Part shown: positions 62,941-64,000 of the stretch, piece by piece
Numbering within the stretch: the first letter of the stretch is position 1
Layout of the letters: the number at the start of each line of letters is the position of its first letter
Source of the DNA: Montifringilla adamsi
Lineage: Eukaryota; Chordata; Aves; Passeriformes; Passeridae
Assembly (NCBI GenBank): GCA_017590115.1
Contig: JAGGNK010008781.1
Location: forward strand, 3,267,676 to 3,331,675
Direction of reading: 5' to 3'
DNA length: 64,000 nt
The notes under the pieces: model-generated
Database searches by the model: none
What the model saw: the letters and a program-made list of their open reading frames with translations, nothing else
Told to the model about the DNA's origin: nothing
Translations under genes and position numbers: made by a program

Positions 62941-64000
62941 CCAAGGTTTTCTTTTCAACTTTGCTCTGACTGCAAGAAGTGCAATTAGCCAGAGGTTCTT
63001 GAGACACCAGCCTGAAATGTCTTTTTGTCCAGGGCAAAGCAGGTTTATTTTGAATAGAAATGAGTCATTCAGTCAGCTCATGACACAGAAAGAAGGGTTC
63101 CAGCTGATGGAAGTGTCATAAACCAAAGGCCAAGGAAACTGCCCCCATCCTAAACATTCTGCTGGGGGAGACAAAAGATAAAAATCTGTTTTGGTGGAAA
63201 GTTACAGCAGTTGTGAGAAAGGGGAGCTGTTAAATACATTCAGGTGCCTGCAGCTGTGGGAACAGAGGAGCCACAAGGTGCTGCTCCTTGAACAACCCAG
63301 ATTTATCTTCAGCAGCTTTAAGAGTCACATGGAATTACATCATTGAGAGCCTCTGTGCATGGAGCAAAGAGCACAAAAAGTGGAGTGTCAGATGTGAGCC
63401 ACAAATAAAGGAAACCTCTCCTCACTGGTTATAGATTTAATGAGATCATCATTCATGAAAGCACAGGGAGATTTGAAAGTGCTTTGATCAGAAAAAGACT
63501 CAAACTCTGCAGTGAAATTACAAGGTAACTGTAATCCTTTCAGAGTCTATCAAGCCATTTTACTCCTTGAACTTAGTTGAGAATGTGAAATTGAGACAAT
63601 TAAATATAAACTGGATTCTGGAGCAAACCCAGCCTGGTCCCAGAGCCCTCAATCTCTGTTCCAGCCCTGTCCAAGCATCCCTTGGAAGGGGAACACCAAA
63701 TCACAACTGCTGCATTCTTCCCCAACACCACCTCACCAAGCTCAGCTTTTCTATGAAGTGGAGTTTATTACAACATTAAGGAACAGTATTTAGACAGTTA
63801 TCTTAATGGAATATTTTACAAATCATACAGAGAAAAGCAAACACAAGGTTGTTTAAATTCATGACAAGAAGTTACATTGTTAAGCTGTTAGAGACAGTGC
63901 AGGGCTGTAAACGAGCAGTCAAGTTTTGGAACTTGCAGTTCAGAAGGAGATGGTAAAAACACCAGACAAGCAAAAACATTTTTTAGGATTTCTTGTACTC
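62941..64000. other. Non-coding right flank
   Basis: I see no conserved coding exon. TTTATT at about 63765-63770 gives AATAAA on the minus strand, and the low-complexity sequence from there to the window end could be the 3' UTR of a convergent minus-strand gene. In human the next genes are the minus-strand HCAR receptors; that link is only inference. Confidence 0.35.

Noticed and set aside
1..64000. CRISPR arrays, operons, insertion sequences or phage-like modules
   Set aside because: Nothing prokaryotic is present. The repeats seen are intronic duplications, microsatellites, a minisatellite and CR1 fragments.

Overview
This window is vertebrate nuclear DNA. It holds long multi-exon genes with canonical splice sites, CpG-rich promoters and polyadenylation signals, and no sign of bacterial organisation. 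Several short fragments match the 3' end of CR1 LINEs, and the introns are short. I therefore infer a sauropsid, most likely a bird. Gene order ZCCHC8 - RSRC2 - KNTC1 is the same as on human chromosome 12q24.31. All three coding regions were rebuilt exon by exon, and the summed exon lengths keep frame from start to stop (699, 415 and 2226 aa).

Layout. Positions 1-5119 are non-coding with no gene recognised. ZCCHC8 (minus strand, CDS 5809-16433, 14 exons) encodes the scaffold of the nuclear exosome targeting (NEXT) complex. Its CpG-island promoter at about 16.43-16.65 kb carries two opposed ZNF143-type motifs. RSRC2 (minus strand, CDS 17391-30603, 10 exons) encodes an arginine/serine-rich nuclear protein linked to splicing, and its poly(A) signal lies only a few hundred bases upstream of the ZCCHC8 promoter. 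At 30.43-30.87 kb a CpG-rich bidirectional promoter separates RSRC2 from the divergent KNTC1 (plus strand, CDS 31487-62308, 63 coding exons). KNTC1 encodes ROD, the large subunit of the RZZ kinetochore checkpoint complex. From 62.94 kb to the end is non-coding, possibly the 3' end of a convergent gene.

The main points for a second look are these. (1) ZCCHC8 intron 1 is a minor-spliceosome AT-AC intron with a near-perfect branch site, and intron 6 looks like a second U12-type intron (GT-AG). (2) A recent 581/582-bp tandem duplication in KNTC1 copied the last 60 nt of exon 53 and placed it behind the polypyrimidine tract of exon 54, giving a ready-made in-frame extra 20-codon exon. (3) A 78-nt candidate poison exon sits in an AT-rich RSRC2 intron. 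(4) KNTC1 has an 87-nt in-frame candidate cassette exon. (5) A 43-bp G-rich minisatellite lies at the 5' end of KNTC1, with a splice-donor-like sequence in each unit.

The genes are ordinary, conserved housekeeping or cell-cycle genes. I found no new multi-gene system; the interest lies in splicing and local duplication.
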